Assembly: GCA_965200955.1 (NCBI GenBank)
Contig: OZ241742.1
Coordinates: 1,364,001 to 1,428,000 of the forward strand
DNA from: Bin80 sp026708685
GTDB lineage: Bacteria; Bacteroidota; Rhodothermia; Rhodothermales; Bin80
DNA length: 64,000 nt
Reading direction: 5' to 3'
Under the pieces are notes generated by a model, which saw only the letters and a list, made by a program, of their open reading frames with translations, had not been told where the DNA came from and searched no databases. Each line of letters opens with the position of its first letter. Position 1 is the first letter of the stretch. Below, piece after piece: positions 17,902 to 28,200 of this stretch. A program made the translations under genes and the position numbers.

Positions 17902-18773
17902 ACGATCTGAGCTCGTGCTCGGAAAAATTTTGCAAGAGGATCAACAAAGTCTTCTCCACATGTAATTTCAACATGATCCACCCGTGCTTTACGGAGCAGA
18001 GATTTGAGCTGCTTATTGGCTTGAGCAGAAGACTGTTGGAATACATTGCGCACGGACCGACTTCCAGTATCGATCAGTTGGGACTGTTTGGTTTCGGGGT
18101 CAAACAGGGTGACAAGTCCGAGTGGGGGTAGGATAGTTTCACGGGGATCGGTTAGCTGAACGGCAACCGTATCATGCCGGCGAGACACCATACGTAGAGG
18201 TCGTTCAAAATCTTTATCCAGAAAATCACTGACCAATAGCACGATGGAACGACGGCGTATGACGCGTAGAATATGGTTGAGCGCAACCTGAAGGGATGTT
18301 CCTGTCGATTGTGGCTGATGAGCAAACATGTCGCGGATCAAACGGAGAACATGACGGCGCCCACTTTTGGGAGGTACATACAGTTCTACTTGATCTGAGA
18401 ATAGCAAGAGACCGACCTTATCATTATTTTTGATGGCACTGAATCCTAAAATCGCACAAATTTCGGCGGCAATTTCTCGCTTAAATTTATCCTGCGTACC
18501 AAAATCGCTGGAGCCAGAAATATCCACAACCAGAAGGAGAGTTTGCTCACGCTCCTCTTCAAAAATCTTGACGAAGGTTTCACTCGTACGAGCTGTCACA
18601 TTCCAGTCAATACTTCGAATATCATCACCGACCTGATAGGGGCGTACTTCAGAAAATTCAATGCCACGGCCTTTGAATGCTGAATGGTATTCACCGCCGA
18701 AGACATTATTGACCAAGCCTTTGGTTCGTATTTCAATTCGCCGAATCTTAGCGAAGAGCTCCTTGGGAATCAT
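17898..18773 (-). CDS. DUF58 protein of the bat operon
   Basis: A 291-residue DUF58 protein. The family hallmark GRGIEFSEVRPYQVGDDIR..DW is present (split here: GRGIEFSEVRPYQVGDD, then IRSIDWNVTA), followed by a VWA-like region with DISGSS. DUF58 proteins usually work with a MoxR AAA+ ATPase. I chose the ATG at 18773 (MIPKELFAKIRRIEIR); the longer frame to 18971 runs into the divergent yceI leader. It is the first gene of the operon, and no moxR gene precedes it. Confidence 0.9.
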   Translation of the reverse strand: MIPKELFAKIRRIEIRTKGLVNNVFGGEYHSAFKGRGIEFSEVRPYQVGDDIRSIDWNVTARTSETFVKIFEEEREQTLLLVVDISGSSDFGTQDKFKREIAAEICAILGFSAIKNNDKVGLLLFSDQVELYVPPKSGRRHVLRLIRDMFAHQPQSTGTSLQVALNHILRVIRRRSIVLLVSDFLDKDFERPLRMVSRRHDTVAVQLTDPRETILPPLGLVTLFDPETKQSQLIDTGSRSVRNVFQQSSAQANKQLKSLLRKARVDHVEITCGEDFVDPLAKFFRARAQIV

Positions 18774-18888
18774 AGGAAAAATAAAAAATCGGTGTAAAAA
18801 CGATTTTATCCATGAAATGTTGTGTTTATCCGAGATGAACCCTATTTTAGAAATGGAGTTGGATACGTCTAACCAAATACCATTAACG

Positions 18889-19479
18889 ATGAAAATATTT
18901 TCAGTACTTTTTGCTTCACTGCTTTTGATGGCTTTTGCCGTTCCTAATGAGGAGACCACATCCTGGTCCATTGACGAATCGCACTCTAGTATTTCCTTTA
19001 AGGTGCGTCATCTTGGAATCTCCAATGTTCGGGGTGAGTTTCTCACCTATGATGCGAATATCATGATGGATGGTGCGGATTTGAGTACGCTTTCGGTGAG
19101 TGCTTCCATTGAAACCGCGAGTGTTGATACGGGGAATGAGCGCCGTGATGGACATCTTCGTTCGGATGACTTCTTTGGAGCTGAAGCATTTCCAATGATG
19201 ACATTTGTCAGCACTGGAGTGACCGAAGTGGAGGGTTCCAAATTCCATCTTGCAGGTGATTTAACCATCCGAGATGTCACCCAGTCGGTCATGCTGGAAG
19301 GCGAGTTCTTAGGGACGGCAATGATGAGAGACACCGAGCGTGCTGGGTTTGAGGCCACGACCACGATTAATCGGAAAGACTTCAACCTGTCATGGGATCA
19401 GCTCACTGAAGCAGGTGGAGTTATTGTCGGTCATAATGTGGAGATCAGTCTTGAACTTGAATTGATCAAAGACGAGTAA
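18889..19479 (+). CDS. Periplasmic YceI-family lipid-binding protein
   Basis: A 196-residue YceI-domain protein. Family members fold as a lipocalin-like barrel that binds polyprenoid or amide lipids. A signal peptide (MKIFSVLFASLLLMAFA) is followed by the motif WSIDESHSSISFKVRHLG and later KDFNLSWDQ..AGGVIVG. I chose the ATG at 18889; the longer frame from 18661 overlaps the divergent DUF58 gene. It is only six bases before purQ, so the two are probably co-transcribed, which is functionally unexpected. Confidence 0.92.
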   Translation: MKIFSVLFASLLLMAFAVPNEETTSWSIDESHSSISFKVRHLGISNVRGEFLTYDANIMMDGADLSTLSVSASIETASVDTGNERRDGHLRSDDFFGAEAFPMMTFVSTGVTEVEGSKFHLAGDLTIRDVTQSVMLEGEFLGTAMMRDTERAGFEATTTINRKDFNLSWDQLTEAGGVIVGHNVEISLELELIKDE

Positions 19480-19485
19480 GATTGC

Positions 19486-20175
19486 ATGCGTGTAGGCATC
19501 ATTGTTTTTCCTGGGTCCAATTGTGACCATGATGCTTATCGAGTTTCAAGACATATTTTCGGTCTTGAAACCACTTTTATCTGGCATAAAGAGCGGCAGT
19601 TACCCCCTGTGGACCTAGTGATTGTTCCTGGCGGTTTTTCGTACGGGGACTATCTACGTTCGGGGGCAATTGCCCGTTTCTCGTCTGTAATGGACAGCGT
19701 CATCCGCTTTGCGGAATCTGGAGGGTTTGTACTTGGAATTTGCAATGGATTTCAGATTTTATGCGAATGTGGTCTTTTGCCAGGGGTACTTCTTCGCAAT
19801 TCATCCGTTCGTTTTGTTTGCAAATGGGTTTATCTGAGAACGGATAACAATGATATTCCATTTACAGAAGAGGCCGACTTAGGGCAGATTCTACACCTTC
19901 CCATCGCACATGGTGAGGGAAATTATTTCATTGAAGCCCCTGAACTGGTTGAGTTGGAGCGTAATGATCAGATCGTTTTTCGATATACCACTCCAATGGG
20001 TGAGGTAACTCCTGAATCTAACCCCAATGGTTCAGCTAATAATATAGCGGGCATTGTGAATCGTGAAGGAAATGTCTTAGGTATGATGCCCCACCCTGAG
20101 CGTGCAGCTGAGATGTCACTTGGTGGTGATGATGGTCGGTTGTTGTTTCAGAGTCTCATTCATTCCATGTGCTGA
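19486..20175 (+). CDS. purQ: FGAM synthase glutaminase subunit PurQ
   Basis: A 229-residue class I glutamine amidotransferase. It frees ammonia from glutamine for PurL to make formylglycinamidine ribonucleotide in purine synthesis. The start (VGIIVFPGSNCDHD), the nucleophile cysteine (GICNGFQIL) and the catalytic His/Glu (GMMPHPERA) are all present. No purL or purS lies next to it. It overlaps the rhomboid gene by one base (TGATG). Confidence 0.97.
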   Translation: MRVGIIVFPGSNCDHDAYRVSRHIFGLETTFIWHKERQLPPVDLVIVPGGFSYGDYLRSGAIARFSSVMDSVIRFAESGGFVLGICNGFQILCECGLLPGVLLRNSSVRFVCKWVYLRTDNNDIPFTEEADLGQILHLPIAHGEGNYFIEAPELVELERNDQIVFRYTTPMGEVTPESNPNGSANNIAGIVNREGNVLGMMPHPERAAEMSLGGDDGRLLFQSLIHSMC

Positions 20176-20777
20176 TGTTGTTAGGGGTAGACACTCCCAT
20201 CACCGTACTATTGTTAATCTCGATTGCCTTAGTCAGCGGTTATACTTTGTTTGCAGATCCTGAACTGATTGGTCGATTGGGTTTTCGGCCAACACTGATT
20301 AAGCAGGAGCCGTATCGTTACCTAACGGGTGGGTTTGTACATGTGTCATTGACCCACTTGCTCTTCAACGCCATTACGTTGTACTTTTTTGGCCCCCTAC
20401 TGGAAATTCAGTTAGGGAGTGTGAAGTATTTGATTCTATACTTCGGTACATTGTTTTGTGCACATGCTCTGACTCATTATCAGCATCGCGGTAATAGTGG
20501 GTACAATGCGGTAGGTGCGAGTGGTGCTATCAGTGGAGTTCTTTTTGCATTTGTATTGTATGCTCCCTACGAATTGATCTATATTTTTGCCGTCATTCCA
20601 ATTCCAGCTATCCTGTTTGCATTTTTGTTTGTAGGAGGTAGCATCTACGCCATGAAGAGTGAGAGATCCTTTGGCATTGCACATGAAGCCCATCTCGGTG
20701 GAGCCATCGGCGGAGTATTCCTCACTATTCTCTTGGAGCCTGGGATCATACCATCATTTTTTGGAAAGCTGTTTTAG
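20175..20777 (+). CDS. Rhomboid-family intramembrane serine protease
   Basis: A 200-residue, six-span protein. The catalytic serine is in GASGAISG and the histidine in HEAHLGGAIGG, both in helices as expected. The N-terminal loop has YRYLTGGFVHVSLTHLLFN. Rhomboids cut within transmembrane helices. I chose the ATG at 20175 over a GTG six bases earlier because it is coupled to the purQ stop. The substrate is unknown. Confidence 0.9.
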   Translation: MLLGVDTPITVLLLISIALVSGYTLFADPELIGRLGFRPTLIKQEPYRYLTGGFVHVSLTHLLFNAITLYFFGPLLEIQLGSVKYLILYFGTLFCAHALTHYQHRGNSGYNAVGASGAISGVLFAFVLYAPYELIYIFAVIPIPAILFAFLFVGGSIYAMKSERSFGIAHEAHLGGAIGGVFLTILLEPGIIPSFFGKLF

Positions 20778-21077
20778 GCTCTGACTCCATATGTATGTAT
20801 GCCAAAATATCAAAACTCATTGGTACTCAGAGACTATCAAATGTTATCATTGAATCTTGGAATATCTGATTCTATGAGTCTACCACACCGCTTATTTTTA
20901 GTTAAAATAAATTTCGTTCTGATCTTCAACATGGCAGTAAATTATTAAGGAATTCAGCTCCAAAAGATGATTATCCATATTGAACAAGATTTATTCGAAC
21001 ACGCCGCCATTTTATCTGTATACTGAAATCTATCAAATATTTACCAATTATAAGAATCCCAAAACAGAGTCACTGAT
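20778..21077. other. AT-rich intergenic, nothing recognised
   Basis: About 300 bases before the HEPN-Sel1 gene. No gene, repeat or clear promoter was seen. A terminator for the purQ-rhomboid unit could be here but no strong hairpin stands out. Confidence 0.5.
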
Positions 21078-23933
21078 ATGAATTTGACCAATCGAGACAA
21101 AGTTGAAAGAATCCTTAATATTGTCAGAGATAGTCTTCGATCTTTTGTAAAGCCGCTGATTGATGATGCTCTCAAATCTAAAAGTTTAAAGCATTCAGAT
21201 TTTCAGAAGGTTGTCAATAAGAGGATAGGACTTAAAGGGTACGAAGTCCATAAGTGGGATGCGACTGCATTATTCACGTTTATTTTAGATAAAGATTTAA
21301 GATCTATTGTTTTTGAAGGTGTTTTTTCCGATAATCAGATAGAGGAACTTAATGAATTAAGAAAAATGCGAAATGATTGGGCACACCAAGAATCATTTTC
21401 AGATGATGATCTCAGCTTGTTATTGGACCTTGCCCATCAGTTATTGATCATAATTAAAGCATATGAGGATGCAGAAAAATTAAAAGAAATAACTATTGAG
21501 CATGAGGCACTTGAACCAGTGGAAAATGAAGACGAAGAAATCCATCAGGATGAGATTGAGGAAATAACTATTGAGCATGAGGCACCTGAACCAGTGGAAA
21601 ATAAAGACGGAGAAATCCATCAGGATAAGATTGAGGAAATAACTATTGAGGATGAGGTACCTGAACCAGTGGAAAATAAAGACGGAGAAATCCATCAGGA
21701 TAAGATTGAGGAAATCACCACTGAGCGTAAAGTGCCGCCAAGACATTCTAAGAAAAGTCGCGATTATGCTAATCGTAGAAATGCTATATTTCTGATATTG
21801 GGTATGACTGTAATGGTGGTTGTTATAGGAATTCTTGTGGTCAACGTAGAAACCCCTCCCACTGATCAATGTATAGAATACCGAAATGGGCAAAGGAATC
21901 AGAATTCTGAGGAAGGGTTGAATACATGTTTGCTAGCTGCTAAGGATAGTAGTAATGTTATCGCTCAATATCTACTAGGCGAAATTTATTCTGATAGTCT
22001 TCTAGCAGGGAGGGATGCCAACATTGACACTGCTCTTGAATGGTATCACAAGTCTGCGAAAGGAAATTACCCTCCCGCTCAATATAAACTGGGAAGATAT
22101 TTAATGGATCTATATGACCAAAATAGATGCAATGAGTGCTTATCCTATGCTGAGAGTTGGTTTCGACCTTCTGCCGCATCAGGTTATCCTCCTTCCCAGT
22201 ATGAACTCGGCGATATATATCTGAATGGAAAAGGCACAGATCAGGACATAGATCAAGCTCAAAGATGGTATCGCAGTGCTTCTGAACAAAGAAAAATTCC
22301 AGATCAACGCGATCTTATCCCTCATATCTATGAATTTTGTTGGGTAGGAGGGCGAAACTTTGAGAACGCCAAAAGGTGTTATGTTACTGCCCGAGAACAA
22401 GGGTACCCACCTGCACTTTATTTACTGGGGGAAATTTCTATCCGTGTGAATCAAGATACCTTAGAAGCCAGAGAATACTATCAAAAGGCATCCGATCAGG
22501 GGTATCCTTATGCTCAAAAATCACTTGCTAATTTTGTTCTAAGGGGTTGGGGTGGTGATCAAGACTTTGATAAAGCCAGAGAATTATTTCAGATTGTCGC
22601 TACTCTTGGTCATGGTGATGCTCAAAGTTCGCTTGCCGCCATGTATTTTTTTGGAATAGGTGTATCTAAAAACTATCAGGAAGCATTTGAATGGTTTGAA
22701 AAAAGTGCCGAATCGGGGGATGTATGGGGCCGATATGGACTCGGCTTAATGTATGTCAAAGGCCAGGCAACTACTCGGGATTGCGACATGGCTGTAGAGT
22801 TATTTCGTGATGCCACTAATCGGGGACTCAAGGAAGCTCAATTTCAGTTAGGCGAAATGTATGCGAATGGTTGTGGCGTTCCATTAGATTCTGTGATTGC
22901 TAGAAGATGGTTTCGAAATTCCGCTTTACAAGGTTATGCTCCTGCTCAGAAATCTCTTGCCGATATGTATCGACGTGGACAAGGTATGCGCCAAGAAAAC
23001 TTTGAAGAAGCACGCAGATTATATTTTTTAGCATCGGAGCAGAACTACTCTTCCGCACAGAGTTCACTTGGAGAAATGCATCTCTTTGGAGAAGGTGTAC
23101 CAAAATCAAATAAAGAAGCAAAGGCTTGGTTTTTGAGTGCCTCTGTACCAAAAGAAACGCCAGAAGATATTTCTTGGTGGAAGCAAATGCAAATCCTCTC
23201 GGGTCAATCTTCTATTGATGGAGATGATTGGGGACGAACATGGCTTGCCTGGGTGATTACAGATGGTTTGAGAGATTTTGATGAAGTTGAAAGAGCTGAT
23301 TCATTACTACAACTTGTTACTGATCCGGGCAATGAATTAGCGGTGAAACTACGACATCTGATTTCTGCAATTGATACGGGGACTCCTCAAGATGCAACAT
23401 CACAATTTGAATTAGGGCAGATGTTTCGTATGGGAAAAGCAATTCCACATGATATTGAAGAGGCTGAGAGATGGATTCGCCTCTCTGCAGATCAAGGATA
23501 TTCTGATGCTCAATACGAATTAGCTTTAATGTTATTAAATGAAACGGATGTGCCTAAAGAAGTCCTTGGATATCTTGAATCGGCTGCAAACCAAAATCAT
23601 TCAGATGCAAACTACAAACTTTATGAACTTTATGTCGGTGGACTACCACCAGTGAAGAAGGATGATGAAGAAGCGTTGATCTGGTTGAAACAAGCGTCTG
23701 AAAACTGTCATGTTCAAGCACAATATCAATTAGGACTACTGTATAGTTCTGATAATAAAGTACGTGGTGTACCAAAGAATGACATATGGGCATATGCGTG
23801 GATTAATCTGTCTTCCAACCTCGGATATAAAGACGCGATAGATGTCAAAAAAAGACTCTATGCTGATTTGACCTTCGGTCAAAGGGAAGCTGCAGATAAG
23901 TTTACTACAGAACAGCTACCCAGTTGTAATTGA
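21078..23933 (+). CDS. HEPN (Swt1-like) - TM - Sel1 repeat protein
   Basis: A 951-residue protein of unusual build. Residues 1-125 resemble the Swt1-like HEPN domain, with the RNase motif R-x4-H as RNDWAH (98-103). Three 25-residue acidic tandem repeats (137-211) follow, then one membrane span (about 236-256), then more than ten Sel1-type repeats to about 925 (for example AQFQLGEMYANG, AEQGYS-like helices). The predicted topology is a cytoplasmic HEPN domain and a periplasmic Sel1 solenoid. HEPN domains often cut RNA in toxin, anti-phage or stress systems; Sel1 repeats bind proteins. The product might therefore couple an envelope signal to RNA cleavage. The function is inferred. No clear partner is adjacent apart from the small gene at 24292. 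Confidence 0.75.
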   Translation: MNLTNRDKVERILNIVRDSLRSFVKPLIDDALKSKSLKHSDFQKVVNKRIGLKGYEVHKWDATALFTFILDKDLRSIVFEGVFSDNQIEELNELRKMRNDWAHQESFSDDDLSLLLDLAHQLLIIIKAYEDAEKLKEITIEHEALEPVENEDEEIHQDEIEEITIEHEAPEPVENKDGEIHQDKIEEITIEDEVPEPVENKDGEIHQDKIEEITTERKVPPRHSKKSRDYANRRNAIFLILGMTVMVVVIGILVVNVETPPTDQCIEYRNGQRNQNSEEGLNTCLLAAKDSSNVIAQYLLGEIYSDSLLAGRDANIDTALEWYHKSAKGNYPPAQYKLGRYLMDLYDQNRCNECLSYAESWFRPSAASGYPPSQYELGDIYLNGKGTDQDIDQAQRWYRSASEQRKIPDQRDLIPHIYEFCWVGGRNFENAKRCYVTAREQGYPPALYLLGEISIRVNQDTLEAREYYQKASDQGYPYAQKSLANFVLRGWGGDQDFDKARELFQIVATLGHGDAQSSLAAMYFFGIGVSKNYQEAFEWFEKSAESGDVWGRYGLGLMYVKGQATTRDCDMAVELFRDATNRGLKEAQFQLGEMYANGCGVPLDSVIARRWFRNSALQGYAPAQKSLADMYRRGQGMRQENFEEARRLYFLASEQNYSSAQSSLGEMHLFGEGVPKSNKEAKAWFLSASVPKETPEDISWWKQMQILSGQSSIDGDDWGRTWLAWVITDGLRDFDEVERADSLLQLVTDPGNELAVKLRHLISAIDTGTPQDATSQFELGQMFRMGKAIPHDIEEAERWIRLSADQGYSDAQYELALMLLNETDVPKEVLGYLESAANQNHSDANYKLYELYVGGLPPVKKDDEEALIWLKQASENCHVQAQYQLGLLYSSDNKVRGVPKNDIWAYAWINLSSNLGYKDAIDVKKRLYADLTFGQREAADKFTTEQLPSCN
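21486..21710 (+). repeat. Three 75-bp in-frame tandem repeats
   Basis: Three near-identical 75-base units lie inside the HEPN-Sel1 gene and encode 25-residue acidic repeats (EITIEHEAPEPVENKDGE type). They form the linker between HEPN domain and membrane span. Units two and three are most alike, which suggests recent expansion; copy number may vary between strains. Confidence 0.9.
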
Positions 23934-24291
23934 TGATTTCGATATTGAATGAGTTACTATTCGGTATGTCTCAACCCCCTCCAACGTAGACTCTCTTATT
24001 CAAGAAAGCAATCAAGGGTAAATGTGAGACTGAACATCAATGAAGAACCCCTAAATCCAAAATTTAGTTAGTCCAAGATGTATAGACCGAGAATGAATCG
24101 AATTTGTGTCATTTTTATTGGCACATGCCGAACATCTATCCTAAGAACATCCGTTGAGAAACATGATCAAGTAAATTCAGGTAGTTCTTGATATTTTCGA
24201 TTATTAACGCAGTTTTGTTAAACTCTTTTGAATTCTGTTCGTATTTTGTATTCCAACGACTTAGAATCACTTACATTAACTGTCAATTACA
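23934..24291. other. Intergenic, nothing recognised
   Basis: 358 bases between the HEPN-Sel1 gene and the next small gene. No gene, RNA or repeat could be supported. The AT-rich end (24200-24290) probably carries the promoter of the 24292 gene, but no full consensus was found. Confidence 0.5.
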
Positions 24292-24828
24292 ATGATTATT
24301 GACTTGACATCTGTTATTAGTGGCCTTATAGTTGCGGTCGCGGCTGTTATAGCTATACGCTTGACAATCAATTCAAAAAAATCCGATAGATCAAAATGGG
24401 AAGGTTCTGTTGAAGCAAGATTAGTCCATCTTGATAAGAATATGGAGAAAATAGATTTTAAAATTGATAAAATTAGTGACAAGATATTTTCCTATTTTTC
24501 CCATAATTTCCGTAAAGTTATCGGTTCTGAAAGCTCGCTCCGTCTTACCGATTTTGGCAAAGAAATCGCTGATAAATTAGATGCCGATCATATGGCTGGC
24601 AGGCTTGCTGAGATTATCAAAGAGGATGTCAAGGGTAAAGAACCCTATGACATTCAAGAATTTAGTTTCAATTATGTCCAAGATGATGCTCACTACTCGG
24701 ATGAAGACCGCAGATTCATCCGCAATGTTGCGTATGAAAAAGGTGTTTCTGAAAATCAAGTTCGTGAAGTCATTGGCATTGAACTTAGAGATAAGTTACT
24801 GGAAATAGAAGGCAAGAGTACACCTTGA
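24292..24828 (+). CDS. Small membrane-anchored coiled-coil protein
   Basis: A 178-residue protein with an N-terminal span (about 5-24; LIVAVAAVIAIRLTI), a helical coiled-coil region (about 40-70; LVHLDKNMEKIDFKIDKISD) and a soluble C-terminal half with a DNA-binding-like helix pair (RRFIRNVAYEKGVSENQVREVIG). I do not recognise the family. Its downstream position and shared orientation make a link to the HEPN-Sel1 protein possible but not shown. A start at 24292 is supported by the anchor. Confidence 0.7.
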   Translation: MIIDLTSVISGLIVAVAAVIAIRLTINSKKSDRSKWEGSVEARLVHLDKNMEKIDFKIDKISDKIFSYFSHNFRKVIGSESSLRLTDFGKEIADKLDADHMAGRLAEIIKEDVKGKEPYDIQEFSFNYVQDDAHYSDEDRRFIRNVAYEKGVSENQVREVIGIELRDKLLEIEGKSTP

Positions 24829-24980
24829 ATTTTTCTGATCACACAAGTCTGTAGATCAGATTGATTTGCCCACCTTTGCCCAAGTTTTTGGATGGGAAGA
24901 GTGTAAAAGTCCCTGCATTCTGCTATATCATCTACATCATTTAAGTCTCTTTCGCTGAGTGAGCGTAGAATCAGGAGAAA

Positions 24981-25240
24981 TTAAATATCCAACCACCCAT
25001 CTACGTTGACATCCGCTATGCTAACCCCAGTGGACCAATTGGATTCATCAGAGATGATACCACTATCGCATAGAAGTAGAGATAGTCAATGATGTTGAAG
25101 TCCTCTTAAAAGACGAGGGTATTGGTAAAATGAAGATGCGTTCGCGGAGGATCAAGAAGGGTAATTAAGGTTTGTTTTGGTTCGGTACTGGCTTGGCATC
25201 CGAAGAAACAGAGAATGATCACCACAGATCTAGTTCGCAT
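24981..25240 (-). pseudogene. Relic of a third CRTAC1-like lipoprotein
   Basis: The ATG at 25240 overlaps the end of the upstream CRTAC1 gene and opens a 44-residue frame with a lipoprotein signal (ILCFFGC) and the family start LITLLDPPRTHLHFTNTL, which parallels LFELMNSQHTGVTFTNSL of the intact paralogue. It stops at 25106. Beyond it, in another frame, a FG-GAP piece reads WSTGVSIADVNVDGWLDI and ends at 24981. The part between is deleted and nothing follows. Confidence 0.8.
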
Positions 25241-28200
25241 ACTCAAAGATGCTAAGTTGGTCATTGTTGCGTGCTACCATGATCAACAGTCGATCGTTGA
25301 TAGACAGAGGGAGGATCTTCCTGATCTGGCCCTCTACGAAAAACCCTGATTCGGACCACGATAACGTTTTTAGGGAAGGAGCCATCAATGCCGTACCATA
25401 ACTGGCATCATACCGCCCTGCCTCTGGCTTGACTTCATGCAGGTTTCCCCCAGCCAAAATTAATCTCCCTTCCTTGATAGGTACTTCTGCCATGCCATAG
25501 ATAGGAGAAAGCTGCATGTCCTCAGGGGCACCAGAAAGTGTAAAATGACCAGTTCCATCATTGATTCCAACCATCGTTCGTAGTTCATGGACTTGTAGAT
25601 GCAGTGACTGGGCTAGTTCTTCCTCTGAGAAAATATCAAAAATGGTCGCTTCTGCATAGGAAGCATACGTTGGAAAGGTGCGCACCAAATGAGGAATTTG
25701 GCGGACCAAATCATGGCGGAGATGCCATGGAAAGAGGATTCCATTGATCGTTCGGGCAAAGACCTGTTCAATACTGCCATTACGATCAAAATCGCCAACC
25801 CACATGTCTATAGGGGACTTGAACCGCGAGTTCAATCCATGATTGCCAGCGATGAAATCCAGATCGCCATCATCATCTATGTCTATCGGCAAGAGGGATT
25901 GCCACCATCCTGAGGTATGCTCCAATCCAGAATCTCGGGCATGGAACATGCCATCATCATTGGATAGAAATGTGAGTGGCATCCATTCCCCTGCAATCAG
26001 AAGATCAGGGTGAAGATCTCCATTAAAGTCGGCACAGACAGCATCGGTCACAAGTCCTATGGATTCAAGGCTTGGAGCCAGGCGAGCAGTAGCATCGCTT
26101 AGCTGTCCAATACCATCATTGATGACCAGTTGGCTGCTGACGGGTACACCAAAGGCAAAAGGTTGCAACCTGCTTCCAATGAAGAGATCCGTATCACCAT
26201 CTAGGTCAATATCCATGGGACATACTGTAGAGGTGGGGAAAAATCCCCTTGGAGACAGACGAATCAGGGTTTCATCCTGAGAAAACACCCCGTTGCCGTT
26301 GTTGAGATACAAGCGGTCAAGTAAGGCAGAACTACTTCCTGGAAGTTCACTGGATCCACTGGCAACATACAGATCATGATCTCCATCGCTATCAATATCA
26401 AACCATACACAGTCGATATCTTCCGAGATCGCATCTTCTAGAAATTCGGGCTGAGTGGATTCGGTAAAAAATCCTGACTGCGTTTGGAGGAAGAGACTTC
26501 CGGGCTGGTTTCGTGCTCCACCAAGGTATAGATCCTCTCTGCCATCCCCATTCGCATCCGCTTTGCACATGGCAGGGCCTTCGGTCGATCGCATGTGAAA
26601 CAGTAAGGGTTGCTGATCGAAGTCACTGAACACATTCTCCACATGCCGCCATTGGAGTCCAATAGAGTCAGGATCAATAGACATCAGAAAAGGAGCGTGT
26701 TGGACTGACGGCTGGACCAACGGTGCCTTGGGGGGTAAAGGTTCATGGAGGGTCAGCCGCTGACCAGTAGGTACATCTTCCAAAATGGAGAGGGCACCAA
26801 TGGGCCAATGAACTACCAAAGAGTCCAACGAATGGATACGATCACCGAATCCCAAATGAAGAATTGGATCTACACTGCTCTGAAATCCTCGAACGGGCTG
26901 CTGCTCAAGATACCAAAGTTGGCCATCTTTCCATGCACTGATCTGGGCTCCAACTCCAAACGTATTTGCTCCACCCTTGAGTTCCAACTGAAGCCAAGAA
27001 CGCTCAGGATGGTCTTCAATGACACGATTGCGGTATAGCATGGGAGGTCCACCTACATTATTGATAACCAAATCCAGATCTCCGTCCAAGTCTAGATCGC
27101 CATAAGCACTGCCATTGGAAAATCCCACAGCAGCAAGCCCCCACTCGTCGGTTACATCTAAAAAAGGTTGTTGTGAATGGCCCGCAAACATGTGATTCGG
27201 AATCGGCTGAGTTGGAATCATTTCAATTAGGGTCTTCCAGTCGACAAAATTTTCACGGGTAAGGAGTTTTCTGGTATCCTCATCCTGCACCGCTTCCAGA
27301 TAATCCGCATTGGTGAGGTCACGGTAGATTCCATTGGCAACAAAGATATCACGAGCTCCATCGTGATTGTAATCGGCAATAAGAGCCCCCCAGCTCCAGT
27401 CGCTTGCATCAACTCCAAGTCGACGCCCCTGTTCTGAGAAGCGAATCATGGAATTGAGATCCCGTCCGAGATTGATCTGAAGGGTATTACGGGTAAATTG
27501 GTGAAAGTAATCATCTCGGATATAGGCTTGATATCGCTCCCAGCTATCAAATGCGGAAACGGTTTTGAGGCGCTGATCCGTTGGCGGTAGCATGTCGGTC
27601 ACAAAAATATCAAGGTATCCATCACCGTTCAGATCCGCCATATCGGATCCCATAGCCGCAGCACTTACACTTTGAATACTGTTGTGCAGAGACTCGGTGA
27701 ACGTTCCGTCCTGATTATTGATATAGAGATAGTCATATTCAAAGAAATCATTGGAGATATACAAATCTGGCCATCCATCACGGTTGACATCACCAACGGT
27801 GGCTCCAAGGCCAAAGCCAATCTCACTTTGATACATCCCAGAAGACTCCGTTACATCCGTGAAGGAGGTTTGTGGCCATTCATTACGATAGAGACGATCA
27901 CCGCCATCAAAATGTGGTATATGGCGCGTATTGACCTCAAGATTGAAGTCACCAATGCTACGGAAGGAGTTGTTGACCAGAAACATGTCCAGATCGCCGT
28001 CGAGATCGTAATCCAGAAATGTCGCATGGGTAGAGAGGCCGGGATCATCAAGTCCATAGGTTTGGGCTAGTTCCTGAAAGCGTCCATCTCCTTGGTTGAT
28101 ATACAACTCATTTCTACGGTCATCATTAGCGACAATTCCTGAGTTGCAGACATAAATATCAAGAAGTCCATCGCCATTGATGTCTGCCATACTCACACCA

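Noticed and set aside
21480..21893. Minus-strand 137-codon frame with repeats
   Set aside because: Antisense to the in-frame 75-bp repeats of the HEPN-Sel1 gene, which explains its internal repetition.
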